Below, in pieces: positions 41,589-42,477 of a DNA stretch of 42,477 bases. Each line of letters begins with the position of its first letter. Position 1 is the stretch's first letter. The notes beneath the pieces were generated by a model, which had not been told where the DNA came from, did no database searches, and was given only the letters and a program-made list of their open reading frames with translations. The stretch is from NCBI GenBank assembly GCA_024398095.1, contig JAKSJK010000010.1, forward strand, positions 1-42,477, written 5' to 3'. The stretch is from Bacteroidales bacterium (GTDB taxonomy: Bacteria; Bacteroidota; Bacteroidia; Bacteroidales; UBA932). The position numbers and the translations under genes were made by a program.

Positions 41589-42413
41589 CTAAAGTTCTGC
41601 GATAACATTCCGGAAGATTGAAGTCATCTTCACGGAAGCTTTCTGTGCTGCTACCACAACTTCTTCCGCGTCTGTTCCTCCAAACTCGTCGCCGTCCACG
41701 AACACGTCGGTGATCACAGACATTCCGAAGACCTTGAGACCGCTGTGACGGGCCACTATCACCTCCGGTATGGTGCTCATACCCACTGCGCCTGCACCGA
41801 TCATCTTGAAGAAACGGTACTCGGCGATTGTCTCGTAGCACGGGCCGGTGACGGCGAGATAAACTCCCTTCCAGAGCATTATTCCGAGCTTCTCAGCCTC
41901 TTTCTCCGCGAGAGCTATAAGTCCGCGGTCATAAGGTCTTGTCATGTCCGGGAAGCGTTCTCCGAAGCTGTCCAGATTCCTGCCGATCAATGGGTTGGGC
42001 ATCATGTTGATGTGGTCCTCGATTATCATGAGGTCTCCGATCTTGAAGCCGTCCAGCATTCCTCCTGCAGCATTTGAGACGAAGAGTGTCTCGATGCCGA
42101 GACGCTTCATGACGCGGATAGGCAGAGTGACAATGTCCATACTGTAGCCCTCGTATGCGTGGAAACGGCCCTGCATAGCAATGACTTCCTTTCCTGCGAA
42201 ACGGCCCACTATGAAGTTGCCTTTATGGCCGATTGCAGTCGCCTGCGGAAAACCCGGTATCGAGGTATACGGGATTACCACTGCGTCTTCAATCTCGTCC
42301 GCTATGTTGCCAAGGCCGCTGCCGAGCACGATTCCGATCTTTGGCGCATAGGCACCGATACGTGACTTTACCGACTCTGCAGCCTCGTTGATCCTGATTT
42401 CTCTTTCATCCAT
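41589..42413 (-). CDS. purine nucleoside phosphorylase, trimeric class I
   Basis: The 274-residue protein splits purine nucleosides into base and ribose-1-phosphate in purine salvage. Phosphate-site motifs GSGLGN (31-36), GHKGN (62-66) and MQGRFHAYEGY (80-90) are present, with VSNAAGGM and GPCYETIAE (Glu194, the equivalent of human Glu201). GAGAVGMSTIPEVIVARH is also intact. At the position of human Asn243 the protein has Asp236 (SVITD). Mammalian methylthioadenosine phosphorylase also has Asp there, so acceptance of 6-aminopurines is possible. An AGGAG sequence lies 8 bp before the ATG, one of the few clear Shine-Dalgarno sites in the window. It is followed by topB. Confidence 0.93.
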   Translation of the reverse strand: MDEREIRINEAAESVKSRIGAYAPKIGIVLGSGLGNIADEIEDAVVIPYTSIPGFPQATAIGHKGNFIVGRFAGKEVIAMQGRFHAYEGYSMDIVTLPIRVMKRLGIETLFVSNAAGGMLDGFKIGDLMIIEDHINMMPNPLIGRNLDSFGERFPDMTRPYDRGLIALAEKEAEKLGIMLWKGVYLAVTGPCYETIAEYRFFKMIGAGAVGMSTIPEVIVARHSGLKVFGMSVITDVFVDGDEFGGTDAEEVVVAAQKASVKMTSIFRNVIAEL

Positions 42414-42425
42414 ATCTTTCTTCTC

Positions 42426-42477
42426 CTAGAATACGTGTACATCAGCGCCGGAACGGTACTCTCCGAGCACCTGAAGG
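42426..42477 (-). CDS. C-terminal end of an unidentified upstream gene (partial)
   Basis: The minus strand has an open frame that enters from the window edge and ends at a TAG (42428-42426), 12 bp before the PNP start. The last visible residues read LQVLGEYRSGADVHVF. Its position and strand suggest an operon with PNP and topB. Sixteen residues are too few for me to name it, and another frame is also open here, so the reading itself is uncertain. Confidence 0.3.
   Translation of the reverse strand, partial: LQVLGEYRSGADVHVF

Noticed and set aside
1..42477. tRNA, rRNA, insertion sequence or prophage genes
   Set aside because: I looked for tRNA T-loop patterns, transposase and integrase motifs and phage structural genes and saw none.

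Overview
The window is a stretch of chromosome from a member of the Bacteroidota, most likely a gut-type Bacteroidales of moderate GC content. Three things point there. The same promoter element, TAnnTTTG, recurs in front of most transcription units, in several cases with a TTG or TTTG about 20 bp upstream, which is the known Bacteroidales sigma-factor consensus. The gene families are typical of the group: a TamL-type lipoprotein-barrel, DUF3467, DUF5723, a Fibrobacter-type major-paralogous-domain lipoprotein, a CotH/lamin-tail surface lipoprotein, and a MetallophosN/C phosphoesterase. Start codons are preceded by A/T-rich leaders rather than strong Shine-Dalgarno sites. The family or genus cannot be resolved from the sequence alone. 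I saw no integrase, transposase, phage gene, CRISPR, rRNA or tRNA.

Layout. 1-3 kb: a candidate 3' half of a SAM-I riboswitch, then metY overlapping a GH3-type acyl-acid amido synthetase gene. 3-4.4 kb (minus): DUF3467, kdsC and maf as one operon. 4.57-12.9 kb (plus): a seven-gene operon of valS, tatA, tatC, an ABC-F ATPase, rlmB, a secreted head-GIN protein and an M19 dipeptidase. 12.9-15.5 kb (minus): cinA, a degenerate dihydroorotate-dehydrogenase-like gene, and an XRE regulator. 15.5-16 kb: an AT-rich non-coding region with repeated TTTACAAA-type sites, a perfect 18-bp palindrome and two 22-bp direct repeats. 16-20.6 kb: queA, a PlsC-like acyltransferase, rlmD and a deoxynucleoside kinase. 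20.7-23.9 kb: carB without carA. 24-29 kb (minus): a FISUMP-type lipoprotein, then a CotH/LTD lipoprotein followed by two tandemly duplicated small outer-membrane barrels. 29.1-42.4 kb: a DUF5723 protein, rarA, a SpoU-type RNA methylase, tamL, a cytoplasmic GH13 amylase, a secreted NAGPA-type glycosidase, a secreted phosphoesterase lipoprotein, topB and purine nucleoside phosphorylase.

Most of the window is housekeeping: translation and rRNA/tRNA modification (valS, rlmB, rlmD, queA, SpoU methylase, ABC-F), protein export (tatAC), nucleotide metabolism (carB, dNK, PNP, maf, cinA), LPS/Kdo synthesis (kdsC), replication repair (rarA, topB) and envelope assembly (tamL). The parts most worth a second look are the metY-GH3 pair behind a possible SAM riboswitch, the CotH kinase plus duplicated-barrel operon, the DHODH pseudo-enzyme beside cinA, the XRE/queA intergenic repeat region, and start codons lying within a few bases of predicted -7 boxes, which suggests leaderless mRNAs.
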